64,000 nucleotides of DNA from Salticus scenicus (GCA_963930645.1 OZ005656.1:274041095-274105094); one strand, 5' to 3'; positions 1 to 12,398 are shown, counted from the stretch's first letter. The notes: generated from the letters alone by a model not told the origin. Numbers and translations are program-made.

Positions 1-389
1 CAATTTAGATTCTAGATGTCAGTTGCAGAATTTTTTCTCAGTGTAAGTTCAACATTGGGGCAGTACTAATTCCAATTATACAAGCTGCCCAGAAAGCCAA
101 GCATCTTTTTTGAAGACAACTGATCTGATATTAGCAGATAGTTCAACGACTTTCCTGATTAAAAAAAAAAAAAATGGTTAATACATGCAACTTTCTATCG
201 TATGGGAAACTGGGAAACAGCCAGCGATAACTTAGATAGATTTATTAATTAGATTATTGTATTCACAGTCACCAGTTACATTCCAAAATTCCCTGAAAAA
301 AACATTTTGTCGAATAAACGACGTATAACAAGAACGGAGAGATTTATTGTTTAGTTCTATACAGCAAGTTTGCGATACCGTACATATAA

Positions 390-712
390 AACCATATCCT
401 CCTTAACTAGATGCCTGCCCCGTTGCTCGGAAATTTGGCAACAGTTGAAGACAGCGCCACCTGGTACAGATTGCGTGGCTTTTTTATTCAACTCTCACCA
501 ATAATTTTAAGAAGGGATATATGATATATATAATCGGCGTTTCCTCGATTCTATTCGCCTTTTATGTATATCATGTCCCACTTTTAAATTTTTTTGGTGG
601 CTGTTGAATAAAAAAGTCGCGCAATCTGTACCAGGTGGCGCTGTCTACCGCTTCAACTGCTTCTAAACTTTCCAGCCACGAGACAGGCATCTAGTTTAGG
701 AGGCTATGATAA
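390..712. mobile_element. Foldback MITE with long terminal inverted repeats
   Basis: The two halves are long near-perfect inverted repeats. The outer tip TCCTCCTTAACTAGATGCC (about 397-415) pairs with the mirrored tip near 686-704, and the inner arm 439-501 pairs with 593-660. Each inner arm contains AGCGCCACCTGGTACAGA or its complement, and a short AT-rich spacer separates the arms. There is no coding capacity. A whole-element palindrome of about 320 bp is typical of non-autonomous DNA transposons; the superfamily cannot be assigned because I could not define a target-site duplication. Confidence 0.75.
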
Positions 713-1586
713 AACACACTTTCTCTGTGCCGGAAAGTTACCTTTTTTATTCTAGTAGATGGAAAATGTTGCTCATTTCATGATAGGTTTAGAGGGGGAT
801 TTTTATCAAACCCTGTCGGTACACGATTATTAGGCCCTGGATGCTTTTTACGAAACGATTGAATTTTTTCGACGAACACGTATCAAAGAAATTTCCAAAA
901 AATCTGTAAAATCATTGCTGTGTCAACTGAGTGATAAAATTAAAAAGTAAATAACAGAATAATTTTAAAAGAAGTTTTAATATAATTGAATTTGACTAAC
1001 ATTTCATATTTTTGCATAAGTATTCTTATTATATTAATTCAAAATATTTTAAGTTGATTCTTTCTATTGCCTTTTAAGTAAATAAATATTTTAGAAATTT
1101 TAATATATATCCTTATTCTGCTATGCTAAAAAATTCAGAAAGTTTCTATAAAAAATTTCAAGAGGCTTTATAAAAAGAAATTTACTAGTTCCTTAAGCCT
1201 CTCCATTCGTAACTAATCCGAAATGCTTTTATAAGATTCAAGCTGAATTCCTAATTTTTTCATCATAATAAATGCACCAGTCGAAAATCATAGATATGTC
1301 TCGGTAAGAAAATGGAAAGTTTCAATTCTTGCTAAATGGGCTGAACTAATCATATTTATGTTTCTTAGAGTAGAAAAAAGACTATTTTTATGCAAATTTA
1401 CTGTATTCACAGTTACCAGTTGCTACACTTTTCTTACAAACGAAAAAAAAAAAAAAAAAAGTAGAATTACTGTAAATCATTAAAGTTCTGCTACAATTTC
1501 CAAAAACTTTAAACCTTCAGATTTACGTTATTTCAGAATACGCATTTTTATTTATGTTATTTCTTGAGGCTTTTTACTTTACTTTA
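713..1586. other. AT-rich intergenic DNA, no gene seen
   Basis: No open frame of note and no repeat that recurs elsewhere in the window. It contains an A-tract around 1444-1460. Confidence 0.6.
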
Positions 1587-1711
1587 TTTTTACTTTCTTC
1601 TATATGTAATATAGAGAAAGTATTGGATTCGTAAAAATTTTCGACCTCGGCTTTTTGATGGATTTACACGTTTTGAGAGCTGTAGAACACGATTTGACCC
1701 TTTTTAGAAAA

Positions 1712-1763
1712 TGTCTGTCTGTCTGTCTGTCTGTCTGTCAGTCTGTCTGTGTGTGTGTGTGTG
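1712..1763 (+). repeat. GTCT/GT microsatellite inside Ha element
   Basis: A run of GTCT units grades into GT units. The same position relative to the 5' hairpin is microsatellite in the other Ha, Hb and Hd copies, on the complementary strand in the minus-strand copies. Confidence 0.9.
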
Positions 1764-2240
1764 ACAAAATTTTGTGGCAACTGTATCTCAGGAACTACTG
1801 CACAGAATTTCATACAAATTAGTATGTAGTTGCACCTTGACATAAATTAGTGCCTATCAACTTTTGGTAAAAATTGTCTTACAGGTTGCGTTGCCATCCC
1901 GCTTTTTCTAAATTTTTAACATGGTGATATAGGACAAAATTTTGTATAAATGTGCATAAAGAGAATTATTTTTTAGTAATCATTATTAAATTTACAAGAA
2001 TTACTTATAATAGAGGTAGTCAACTGGGGAAAAATTTTTGTATGCGTAGGAGCCTCGTGAACCCCCCTGGGGGGGGGAAGTCCCCCCTCGAGGGGAGTAA
2101 ATTTTCAAGATGGGTATCTTTCGAAAGGTCTCGTCAATACCTTTAAAACGAATGGTTGAACTATAAATCTGTGATAATTTAAAACAAAGTTATCGATTTT
2201 TTTTACTTTTAACAAAAAGTAACTTAGAAAAAAAAATCGT

Positions 2241-2271
<31 letters not shown>

Positions 2272-2421
2272 GAAATTTAACCAGACTTGGTATTTAGTTG
2301 GCCCTGACATAAACTGGGGCTGATTAGATTTTGGGATCAATCACTCAACACGTGGTGCTGTGATCGTATTTTTTCTAAATTTTTAACATGGCAGTATGGG
2401 ACAAAATTTCGTATAAATGTA

Positions 2422-2651
2422 CAGTCGGTAACAAAAGTGTCCGAACACTAGCAAAAATTCTTATGTAAAAAAAATACACTTCATACGGTTTTTGTTAAAT
2501 AAATCCTTGTCGAATCCTGATATTAGTCAGTGTAAGAACATGATTCGATAAGGATTTATTTAACAAAACAGTATGAAGTGTACTGTTTTCACATAGGAAA
2601 TTTTGCTAGTGTTTGGACACTTTTGTTACCGACAAAATGTTACCGACCTGT
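2422..2651. mobile_element. Palindromic MITE, CAGTCGGTAACAAAAGT terminal repeats, copy 1
   Basis: The left end CAGTCGGTAACAAAAGTG is mirrored by CACTTTTGTTACCGAC at 2618-2633. The inner arms are also inverted copies of each other around about 2530, so nearly the whole element is one hairpin. The right end is odd: GTTACCGAC occurs twice, 8 bp apart (2625-2633 and 2639-2647), suggesting a small terminal duplication. It sits inside an Ha element, whose other copies lack it at this point. TA-flanked Tc1/mariner-type ends are the best guess. Relatives are at 16026 and 53046. Confidence 0.8.
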
Positions 2652-2893
2652 GATTGTGAAATTAATATGAATTATTGATAATAGTAGTAGTTAATTAGGA
2701 AAAAAATCTCGGTCATCGCTTCCCCCCCAGGGGAAAGTACCCCCCGGGGGGGCGGTAAATTTTCAAGATGGGTATCTTTCGAAAGGTCTCGTCAATATCT
2801 TTAAAACGAATGGTTGAACTATAAATATGTGATAATTTAAAACAAAGTTATCGATTTTTTTTTTTTTAACGAAAAAAAACTTTGAAAAAGATC

Positions 2894-2928
<35 letters not shown>

Positions 2929-2995
2929 ATTGTTACTGCGTGAATTTGTATAGGAAAATATAGAAGAAAGTCTTGTGGTGGCCACAGCATACTAG

Positions 2996-4278
2996 TTTAT
3001 CATGTATTTTAAAATGCAAGAATATATACGTAGTTACGTTCTACATTTATTCAAAATGAAAATTTCTGCAAATATATCAAAAATCTTATTATGAAGACGA
3101 AGTGTTTTACTAAAATTTATAAAGTAATAAGTTATTTAATTATTTATTTTTGTTAAGGTATTATCTTACTTATACAAATACTATTGATTTTAATCAAGAA
3201 CTTTTATTTAAATTAAAATTAAAACTTTAGCGTTTAAAACTACCGAAAAAATGATGGTTAACTGAAAATAATTTAGTAAAATACATTTATTTTCATTTGA
3301 AGAGTTATTATTTATATTTTTTTTTGCATATAACTCCTAGCTGGCCAAAGTTCCCGTGTTTTACTACAGTATGATGATATTAATTTATACGTCTTACCAT
3401 TGAAACACACCTTTATGTTACCATATTAAATAATACATGAAGATCTAAATCGCTTTAGTTTTTTATTTCCAATTTTCATACATACATTGGTAATACAATT
3501 AAAAATGGTTGCCATCGTTGCCTTCTTGTATATTTTTTCTACCGGAAATGTTTTATAGGAAGTTTTTACACATTTTCTAGAAATTTTCAACGATTTATTA
3601 CGGGGCATATTTTTACTCAGATAAATAGGTGAGGGAAAAAAATGTAAGTTGGCAGCTATGAGATCATTGAATTATCTTTACCAATTTGATACAGAGCTTG
3701 GTGTCAAGTCTATGAAAAATGATCTGGCATTCAATTTGTGATTCTAGGATTATTTGTGTGGATTCTAGGATTAGTATTTGTGGATTCTAGGATTAGTATC
3801 TAGCATTTAATCTGTGATTCTATGATTAGTTCTGTGGATTAGTATCTGTGACATAATGATCGAAACATAAGCTATCCCAGAATTCGATCACGATTGAGTA
3901 TAATAAATTTATAATGCGAATGGTTTTCAAAAATAACTATATGTGATCAATAATTTTATACAAGTTCAAATACACTTTTCTCTAGATGATATTATTTAGT
4001 CGGGTGCAATAATATGTGAATGACGAAGAAACAAAGGAAACCAAATTACTGTAATATGCAAATTTACAAGTATTTTTTATTTTATTTTTTTAAGTTAAAT
4101 GCAAGATATTGTATTTGATATTTAAATAATAGTTTACATATTTCAATGTTCGTATTTGTTAAATTTGCGTAGCGTCAAAATGATAAGACCATTGTATTTA
4201 CTATAATGATAAAACTCGTGATTGCTGGATGTTTTATTTTCCCTTGTCATTTAAACACCCAAAAAATTTTGCAATATA
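2996..4278. other. AT-rich intergenic DNA, no gene seen
   Basis: No supported gene. The minus-strand frame at 3426-3608 is short and resembles nothing I know. A degenerate short tandem repeat lies at 3722-3851. Confidence 0.55.
3722..3851. repeat. Degenerate short tandem repeat
   Basis: About five diverged units of the kind TGTGGATTCTAGGATTAGTA, roughly 20-30 bp each. Confidence 0.7.
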
Positions 4279-5033
4279 AGGTAAACGCACCAGTAGTGGA
4301 CACTTTAAGGACATTTTCCGGCTATTTTTTGTGTAATTTCCTAAATTTTAGAGTTTCAAAAAATAATTAATATTTCAGACCTTTACTAAATCTTTCTGAA
4401 CACGACTGTATTATGAAAATTGTATTTTTTACATTTATATATGTAAAAAATAAAAAATCTGAAGAGCTTAAAATGAGCCAGTAGTGGACACACTAAAAAC
4501 CCAGTAGTGGACCCCTTTGAATTTTTGCTTTAAAATTCAACTCAAAAATTGCTAGATTACAGAATTGTGTCCACTACTGGACCTGGTATTAAAAGTCACA
4601 TGAGCCTGTAGTGGACACGGCTGTCCACTATTTGTCATGATGACATTTTTTGGCACCAGTAGTGGACACCCATAAAAATACTATGTATTAATACAAGATT
4701 TAAAAAATATCACAATAAATGAATTCTGCATACTTATTTTAGTCATATGAAAGCAAAAGTTAGAAGAAATCAGTTAAAAATAAGCAGAGAGCGAGCAAAT
4801 AAAATTTCATTTCCTTATTCAAAGTGATAAGAAGAAAACGGCAAAATCACAAAAAGGGCAAATTTGTTTAGTTAAACTAACATTATTTTAAAACTAATGG
4901 CCGGAATTATTTTTTGTTAAAGGGTTTAACAGTAAAGGACTAAAACTCCATTCCTGAACATTGCTCGAATCTTCAGAATTTTTAGGTAGGTTATTTTCCG
5001 AGTTTAAAATTAAAAGTGTCCACTACTGGTGCC
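4279..5033. mobile_element. TIR DNA element with eight copies of a CCAGTAGTGGACAC motif
   Basis: The left tip AAGGTAAACGCACCAGTAGT and right tip CACTACTGGTGCCCTGTACC carry inverted copies of CACCAGTAGTGGACACTTT. The core motif CCAGTAGTGGACAC recurs at about 4290, 4479, 4501, 4567 (inverted), 4604 (one change), 4655, 5016 (inverted) and 5039 (partial). No transposase frame is visible. The AAGGTAA tip resembles those at 16249 and 36849, but the superfamily is not determined. Multiple internal copies of a terminal motif are what repeated transposase-binding sites would look like; that role is inference. Confidence 0.6.
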
Positions 5034-5051
5034 CTGTACCAGTAGTGCAAC

Positions 5052-5454
5052 TTATGTAAAATATTTTGAAAATGAGAATGAGTAAAATTCTCTCTGACGT
5101 TCCAAGACATTAATAAAATTTATTTTGAGATAAACTCAAAAGTTGAAAGACTGTTAATTTAAATTTCAAATACAATCCTTCTATATACGTTTCTGCAAAG
5201 TCAATAGAAATGCCAAATATAATCTTAAATCAATCCAAACTTTTGATTGTTCTCATGGTAACAAATTAATCATTGTCGGAAAATAAAAAATAAATATAAG
5301 TCATATATTAAAATAAAACATCATAAAGTTTCATAAAATCGCATTTAAATCATCCAGAATACTCAGATATCTAAGGACATGTGAGTTTCAGAGGTTAAAA
5401 ACTTGCACGTACAAATTCAAATTGCATAGTTACATCTAAACAAAAAAGAAAAAT
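5052..5454. other. AT-rich DNA, no gene seen
   Basis: Nothing recognisable lies between the TIR element and the Hd tandem element. Confidence 0.5.
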
Positions 5455-8400
5455 CATGCAGTAGGCATTGATTAGTAACACTTTCCAACTGTACACAATT
5501 GTTGTATCGAATAACTATTAATATTCTTTGCCTATGTTATCGCACAACAGACAGAAGGACTGAAAAACATACAGATAGACTAATTGATTTTAAAATCACT
5601 CTTATGCATTATGGAAAGTGCTAAAAAGGCTTAACGCAAAAGAAAATGCAGCCTTAGATTATAATTACAGCTTTTAAACTCTCTGAATATTTTACTGTAG
5701 CCCTGTAAATCTGAAAGTTAATCATATCATATTCTATACAAAAATATATTTTAGAATATTAATAATACATGTCAACGTTTTTAAGATTTTTGTAGTAGAA
5801 AGTTTTTTAAATATAACTTTAAAAAAATTCTGTCCTAAAACATTATACATTGGCTTTTTTTTATTGTTGTTGTTTTTGTTCTCCCTGTACACAAACTAGT
5901 TGTACAGGACCTATTAAAGACATTTTAAATAGGGAACATTCCATAGGGAATTTGAGTGCATCATTTTTAAAAAATTCTCAAAATATTCACGGATGATAGG
6001 AACCGGAGACAAACAGATAGAAAGGTAGACAATCGGACAGGCAGATGCACAAATTGAAATCATATTCCCACTAAAATTATAAGAAAGTGGTAAAATGCTC
6101 ATGTAAACAAAAGTGCAATTCCAGCAAAATTTTATTAATACCTCTTAATGTAAGTGATTATTTTTGTGTGGTCCTGTAAATCTAATGCTAACCATACTGT
6201 ATTACATAGAAGGCACACTCTTTTGTGCATACGAATAATATATATCAATTGCATTAAGCTTTGTGGAAAATAAAATTAATAAAATTTGGTTTATAAAAAT
6301 AACTCTCATACAACACAATGCTTTGGAGTACTTTCAAGTGTCCTGTACACAAACCAGTTAGAAATGTACTCTATTTTACATAGGAAACATCCGATAAGGA
6401 ATTGAATAACATATTAAAATTTCATTAAAGTTTCTATACATTAAAGGTATTAAAATATGATTTATAGAAACTCCTCTCATAGAACACAATGCTTTCGGAT
6501 ACTTTTGGGTGTCTCTGTACACAAACCAGAAAAGGTATTTATTCCATTTTCAATCGGACACATCCGATAGTAAACTTCAAGAAAATATATTGGTTTGATG
6601 AAATTCCATAAATATTTACGGCAATTAGAGCGCAGAAAAATAGACAGAGAGACGGACAGACGGACAGAAGAACAGTCAGACAGATACACAAATTGAAATT
6701 ATATTCACACTAAAAAAAATGATAGAAAGTGTCAAAAACGCTTAATGTTAACGAAAGTTCAATTCTAGCAATTTTTTATTAATAGCTCTTAATATAACTG
6801 AATATTTTTGTGTCACCCTGTAAATCTAATGGTAAAAATGCCATATTCTATGCAAAGCATTCTTTTGTGCATACAAATAACATATTTCAATTTCCTAAAA
6901 CTTCGTGGAAAGTAAAGTTATTAAAATTTGAGTTATAGAAATATCTCACAAAGAACGCAATGCTTTGGAGTACTTTTGAGTGTTCCTGTATATTAAACAG
7001 AGATGGTATGTAATCTTTTTTATATAGGAAACATCCAATAGTCAACTTGAATAACATGTTTCAGTTTCATGAAGATATTGTACTGCAAAGGTATGAAAAT
7101 ATGATTTATAGAAATATCTCTCATAGAACACAATTCTTTGAAATACTTTCGGGTGTCCCTGTACACAAACTAGTAGAGGTATAAACTCCATTTTCAATAG
7201 AAAACACCCGATAGTGAACTTGAATAACATATATCAGTTTCAAAAAATTCCATACATATTTACGGGAGTTAGAGCGCGGGCAGACAGACAGACGGACAGA
7301 CGGATAGATACACAAATTGATATCATATTCGCACTTAAAAAATGTTAGGAAGTGATAAAAACTCTTAATGTAAACGAAAGTAGAATTCTAGCAAATTTTT
7401 AATAATAGCTTTTAATATAACAGAATATTTTTTGTATCACCCTGTAAATCTAATGCAAATCTTGCTATATTCTATGTAAAGCATTCTTTTGTGCATATAA
7501 ATAACATATTTAAATTTCCTAAAACTTCGTGGAAAGTAAAGTTATTAAAATTTGATTTATAGAAATATCTCTCATAGAACGCAATGTTTTAGAATACTTT
7601 TGAGTGTCCTTGTATATAAAACAGAGTTGGTATTTAACCATTTTATACAGGAAAAATCCAATAGTGAACTTGAATAACATATTTCAATTTCATTAAGATA
7701 TGTGTACAGTAAAGGTATGAAAATATGATTTATAGAAATACCTCTCATAGAGCACAATGCTTTGAAATACTTTCGAGAGCCCCTGTACACATACCAGTGG
7801 AGGTATAAACTCCATTTTCAACTGGGAACATTCGATATTGAACTGGAATAACATATTTCAATTTCATCAACATATGTGTACTGTAATAGTATGAAAATAC
7901 GATTTATAGAAATACCTCTCATGGAACACAATGCTTTGAACTACTTTCGGGTGCCCCTGTATACAAACCAGTTAAGGTATAAACTCCATTTTCAAAAGGG
8001 AACATCCAATAGTAAACTTGAATAACATATATCAATTTTAAGAAATTCCACAAATATTTACGGAAATTAGAACGCGGAGAGACAGACAGACGGACAGACA
8101 CACAGGCAAACCGAAGTCATTAACACTTTTCAACCTTGTTGGAAGTGTTAAAACGCTTAATGTAATCGAAAGTACACTTTTAGAAAATATTTATTAATAG
8201 CTCTTTATATAAGTGAATATTTTAGTGTCCCCCTGTAAATCTAATGCTAATCATGCTATATTCTATGCAAAGCATTTTCTTTTGTGCTTATACATAACAC
8301 ATTTCAATTTCATAAATCTTCGTGCAAAGTAAAGTTCTTAAAATTTAGTTTATAGAAATATCTCCATAAAACGCAATGCTTTGTGAATACTTTTGTGTGT

Positions 8401-9455
8401 CCCTGTACACAAATCAGTGGTGGTATTTGCTCCATTTTATACAGGAAACATCCGATAATGAACTTGAATAACATATTTCAATTTCATTAAGATTTGTGTA
8501 CAGTAAAGGTATGGAAATAAGGTTTATAGAAATGCCTCTCATAGAACACAATGCTTTGAAATACGTTTGTGTGTCCCTGTACACAAATCAGTTTTGGTAT
8601 TAACTCCATTTTATACAGGAAACATCCGATAGTGAACTTGAATAACATATTTCAATTTCATTAAGATTTGTGTACAATAAAGGTATGGAAATATGGTTTA
8701 TAGAAATGCCTCAAATAGAACACAATGCTTTGAAATACGTTTGTGTGTCCCTGTACACAAATTAGTTGTGGTATTTACTCCATTTTATACAGGAAACATC
8801 CGATAGTGAACTTGAATAACATATTTCAATTTCATTAAGATTTGTGTACAGTAAGGGTATGGGAATATGGTTTATAGAAATGCCTCTCATAGAACACAAT
8901 GCTTTGAAATATTTTATGGGGTCCCTGTACACAAACGTGTAGAGGTATAAACTCCATTCTCAACAGAGAACATCCAATAGTGAACTTGTATAACATATTT
9001 CAATTTCATTAAGATTTTTGTGCAGTAAGGGTATGAAAATATGGTTTATAGAAATGCCTCTCATAGAACACAATGCTTTGAAATAATTTCGGGGGTCCCT
9101 CTACACAAACCAGTAGAGGGATTTTCAGTAGGGAACATTCGATAGTAAACTTGTATAACATATTTCAATTTCATTAAGATAGTTGTGCAGTAAGGGTATG
9201 AAAATATGGTTTATAGAAATGCCTCTCATAGAACACAATGCTTTGAAATATTTTCGGGGGTCCCTGTACACAAACCAGTAGAGGTATAAACTCCATTTTC
9301 AATAGGGAACATCCGATAGTGAATTTGAATAACATATATCAGTTTCAAGAAATTCCATAAATATTTATGGGAGTTAGAGCGCGGACAGACAGACAGACAG
9401 ACAGACAAACCCAAGTCATAAACACTTTACAACCTTGTTGGAAAGTGTTAAAAAT
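5455..9455 (-). mobile_element. Helentron-like element, family Hd, with internal tandem arrays
   Basis: Read on the minus strand, the 5' end (near 9455) is T-rich and then AACACTTTCCAACAAGGTTG, which folds back on GTAAAGTGTT. A GTCT microsatellite follows at once (9384-9405). The minus-strand 3' end near 5470-5490 carries the inverted subterminal motif (AGTTGGAAAGTGTTAC). The interior is mostly tandem repeat: about 13 copies of a roughly 172-bp unit containing CTCTCATAGAACACAATGC. These are grouped into larger blocks, each ending in a GTCT/GTCC tract at about 6009, 6640, 7277 and 8081. It is noncoding; the many short minus-strand ORFs here are one repeat translated again and again. The exact 3' terminus is not resolved. 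Confidence 0.6.
6300..9400 (-). repeat. Higher-order tandem repeat, unit about 172 bp
   Basis: The marker CATAGAACACAATGCTTTG and its variants occur near 6313, 6478, 6953, 7122, 7574, 7747, 7919, 8365, 8536, 8711, 8886, 9061 and 9230. Neighbouring units from 8360 to 9240 are the most alike, so the last expansions were local. Longer gaps mark insertion of a second unit type that carries the GTCT tract. Confidence 0.85.
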
Positions 9456-10059
9456 AAATGAAAAGAATTAGGGATTGAGTGTTCTGATTGTGTATAGATG
9501 GGATGAGTTTAAAAAAAAAGGGGGCATATTTTTTAAACTTGAACAAAATCTCTCAAAACTTTTTTAATGGGTTTTTTCTCCCCTTGAAGATTAACTAAAG
9601 AGTTGATATTGTATAAGAAAATAAAATTAAATATGTTTATTGTTAAACATTGAATTGCTAGCAATTCATTTGTTAAACAAGCGGAACACATTATAAACTG
9701 TAATTATTTTTGTTATAATAGAAAATTGCTTCTATTCACTCTGTAAAAAGCTACAAAAGAAAAAAAGAATTTAAGATATCATCATTGGTCAATTTAACCT
9801 TCATTATAGGAAGTGTATGAGCATTTATGCTTACATTAAATAAAATTTTGGAAGTGTTTGAGTAGCTTTATAATCTGCTACAGTGATAATGGAAACAGTT
9901 TGAGACCGAACTGAACTCACTAGTCTAACATGCGAAATTTTTGGCTAAGTATTTGAAGTTGACACACTCGGTAATTTATTTTCATTTGCTGATGATACAC
10001 TTAGTTTTCGAGATATAGCAGCATCAGAATCTCTGAACCTCATTTTTAGTTTAAATGGT
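9456..10059. other. AT-rich DNA, possibly decayed downstream part of the gag-bearing element
   Basis: No clear frame. If the gag remnant to the right once continued, its protease/pol part would lie here on the minus strand, but I see no DSG/DTG or YxDD motif that I can trust. Confidence 0.4.
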
Positions 10060-10932
10060 GGTTGTCATAATTGCATGACTTGTAAATGAAATTACTTTTG
10101 TTTCTCCACCTATAACAGTTTCTGGCGATGTGGATATGTTTAGAACACACCTGACAAATTAATTTATTTATAGAAAGGTTTCTCCTAGGGGAGAACGAAA
10201 ATTGGCCTGTCTAGATTTGTAATTATTCTTATAATTTCTTTGGTCAAATTTGAGTCTACTTGATTGAACTACGTGTACAGATTCACTGTGTGAGAGTGGA
10301 TTGGTATTAGTATGTGTAATGTTATTAATTTTATCTGATAGATGTTTCAGCGTAAGTTAATATTTCTGACTCATTTTTTTCTATTACTAGATAGAACAGT
10401 TTTAATATTGATAGTGTTGTTGAAAGAATCATATATCTCGGGTAGTGTTTGAGCCCATTCAATTGCCTTATTATAATCTCTTATATTTTCCTCCATTAAT
10501 TTTATTTTAATATTTGAGGGAACACACTCCAAATATTTCGGGAGTTTTATATTATCTAGCTATTATTTATCTTTGAGATCAAGGAAGGCCTTAGGAAATG
10601 CGACGTTTACACGATGGGCAAGAATTATAATAGTTTACTCAGGCAAAATTTTTAAATTCTGAAATTCCAGTATTAAATTAGGATTCCTTGAAAAACTTAC
10701 AGAAACTTTCCTCGATGACCTCAAGGTCAGACGCGTTATATAGTGTGTCATTTTCAATAATATATGCCAACGCGGCATTGCGAAGTTTCGTTTTCATTAA
10801 ATGTTAGGTGGCGTCATTGGATAGTTTATTCAACATGGCAAAGGAACTTAATTGATCAAAGAAAAACTTAACAAACTTCGCGTCCCCATCGAAATTAGGA
10901 ATACTGCAAAATGCGTTTCGATTCTGTGCCAT
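10060..10932 (-). pseudogene. Decayed LTR-retrotransposon gag with CCHC zinc knuckle
   Basis: On the minus strand an ATG at 10932 opens a frame whose first residues include a hydrophobic I-P-N-F-D-G motif, like the start of many Ty3/Gypsy-type Gag proteins. The frame is broken by a stop after 43 codons, continues in the same phase for about 45 more codons, and stops again. Further downstream, 10156-10115 encodes a perfect C-x2-C-x4-H-x4-C zinc knuckle, the nucleic-acid-binding motif of retroelement Gag, flanked by basic residues. Gag would package the element RNA into particles in the cytoplasm. Several stops and probable frameshifts make this non-functional, and no LTR or pol was found beside it. 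Ty3/Gypsy is the likeliest class, but BEL or another lineage is possible. Confidence 0.6.
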
Positions 10933-10936
10933 GTTT

Positions 10937-10938
10937 CT

Positions 10939-10978
<40 letters not shown>

Positions 10979-11890
10979 GGCTAAGTTATACAAAATCGGT
11001 ATGAAAAATAATTTAATCAGTTATTATATAATAAATAAAATTAAAAAAAAAAAAAAAAAAAAAAAACATTGAAAAATGAATAAAAATTTTTAAATATATT
11101 TTTTTATTATTAAGCATATCTGACCATAAAGTTTCAGAAATAACGAAAATGTATGGAAATTATTTTGTAATTATTTATGTATATAATTAAATCTTGTTAA
11201 TATTTAATATATGTCTTAGTGCATATATTATATACATATTTTATAAAAAATACACAATGTACTATACCGAAAACGGATAAGTATATGACAATTAAAACGA
11301 TTGTTAACATAAATTAAAATGTAAACCCAAAGTTCGAATTATGAAAAATAATAAATATTTTATGAAAAATGAAAAGAAGGTAATTAGATGACATATCTCT
11401 GATGTTTATGCTCACTTAAGAATTAAATTTTAACTTAATGATCTGTAAACCAGAAATTAAACAAAAAAAAAAAATGCATATATTATTTAATTAATCATAA
11501 AAATTGAAATGAAAAAATATTTAAAGTTGAATATATATGAAAATATATCTATAATAAATATGCACAATTTATCAACTGTGAAAAAAATTATATTACTATA
11601 TATAAAATGCAAATAAAGGTTTTTCTGTCAAAAGTTATTTTTTTTTTTTTTTTTTTTTTTTTTATCACAATTAAATATCATGAATGAAGACTTATATATC
11701 CATGTACTAATTTATTGCTCAAAAAAAAATAAATAAAATAAAATAAAAAATAAAAAATAAATAAATAAAATAAATAAATAAATAAATAAATAAAAAATAA
11801 AACAAAATAATATTAATATTAATAATAATAAATAATAATATTATTTATCTATCTATGTATTTTTTTTCTTTATAATCTTTATTAAAATAA
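10937..11890. repeat. Low-complexity A/T-rich block with long poly(A), poly(T) and AAATA repeats
   Basis: Poly(A) tracts lie at about 10939-10976 and 11043-11066, a poly(T) tract at about 11638-11663, an AAAT/AAAAT array at about 11718-11812, and AAT units at about 11812-11850. No gene is visible. Confidence 0.85.
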
Positions 11891-11894
11891 AACT

Positions 11895-12229
11895 TGTGGT
11901 TTTTCTCCTATACGAACGCGGGAATGATGAATCTAGTATTTCTGTACGGGAAAAATTTTCAGACTAAAAAGCACATGTATGGTTTTTCTATTTGGATGGA
12001 TGCACCATACTAAACGAAGTGCATAGGGAGATCCCAAACTGCAAACTTTGAAAACTTCAGGGACGCTACTGCACAATCATAGAACAGAAAGTCCAACGCT
12101 ACGCCATCATATTCATCTCGATTAATGACCCAAAAAAACGCGTGCTGGAACCTAATTTTAAATTATGTAGAAGGTTTCTGAAAGTAGATGTTTCACAAAT
12201 GCATGGCTTTTCAAATTAGTCATCGGGAG
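11895..12229 (+). pseudogene. Unrecognised degraded coding patch, part 1
   Basis: A stretch of higher GC than its surroundings with overlapping open frames on the plus strand. One frame (about 11965-12223) is open apart from a single TGA at about 12048 and encodes a mixed-composition peptide containing I-F-I-S-I-N-D-P-K-K-R. A neighbouring frame over 11935-12011 also reads as protein-like, which would fit a frameshift. I do not recognise the protein. It may form one broken gene with the frame at 12399-12620, from which it is separated by poly(T) and poly(A) tracts. Confidence 0.3.
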
Positions 12230-12235
12230 ACTGTT

Positions 12236-12276
<41 letters not shown>

Positions 12277-12398
12277 GCAGATATTTTTTAACACATATAA
12301 TTAACAGTAGATATGTTTCAATAAAGGGGACGTAGAAAACTCGCTTAGCAAGAGAGAATTTCTATCAGAAAAAAAAAAAAAAAAAAAAAAAAAAAACC

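Larger units (their letters stand above)
1587..2995 (+). mobile_element. Helentron-like non-autonomous element, family Ha
   Basis: The 5' end is T-rich, followed by a hairpin starting ACTTTCTTCTATATG and closing ATATAGAGAAAGT. A GTCT/GT microsatellite lies at 1712-1763. The 3' end carries the inverted copy of the 5' motif (ATATAGAAGAAAGTC), a hairpin TGTGGTGGCCACA with a 5-bp stem, and then CTAG at 2992-2995 followed by T. Subterminal inverted repeats, a 3' hairpin, CTAG-T and an internal GTCT microsatellite match the layout of Helentron-derived elements such as DINE-1. The body has two diverged tandem halves, each with a C-run/G-run block (about 2066-2096 and 2725-2755), and a MITE is inserted at 2422-2650. 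It is noncoding: the short ORFs inside are artefacts of T-tracts and G-tracts. Confidence 0.75.

Noticed and set aside
7042..9414. A series of similar 60-70 codon minus-strand ORFs that look like a small protein family
   Set aside because: They are translations of the Hd tandem repeat, including its GTCT tract (Ser/Val/Cys/Leu runs), with no conserved start context.
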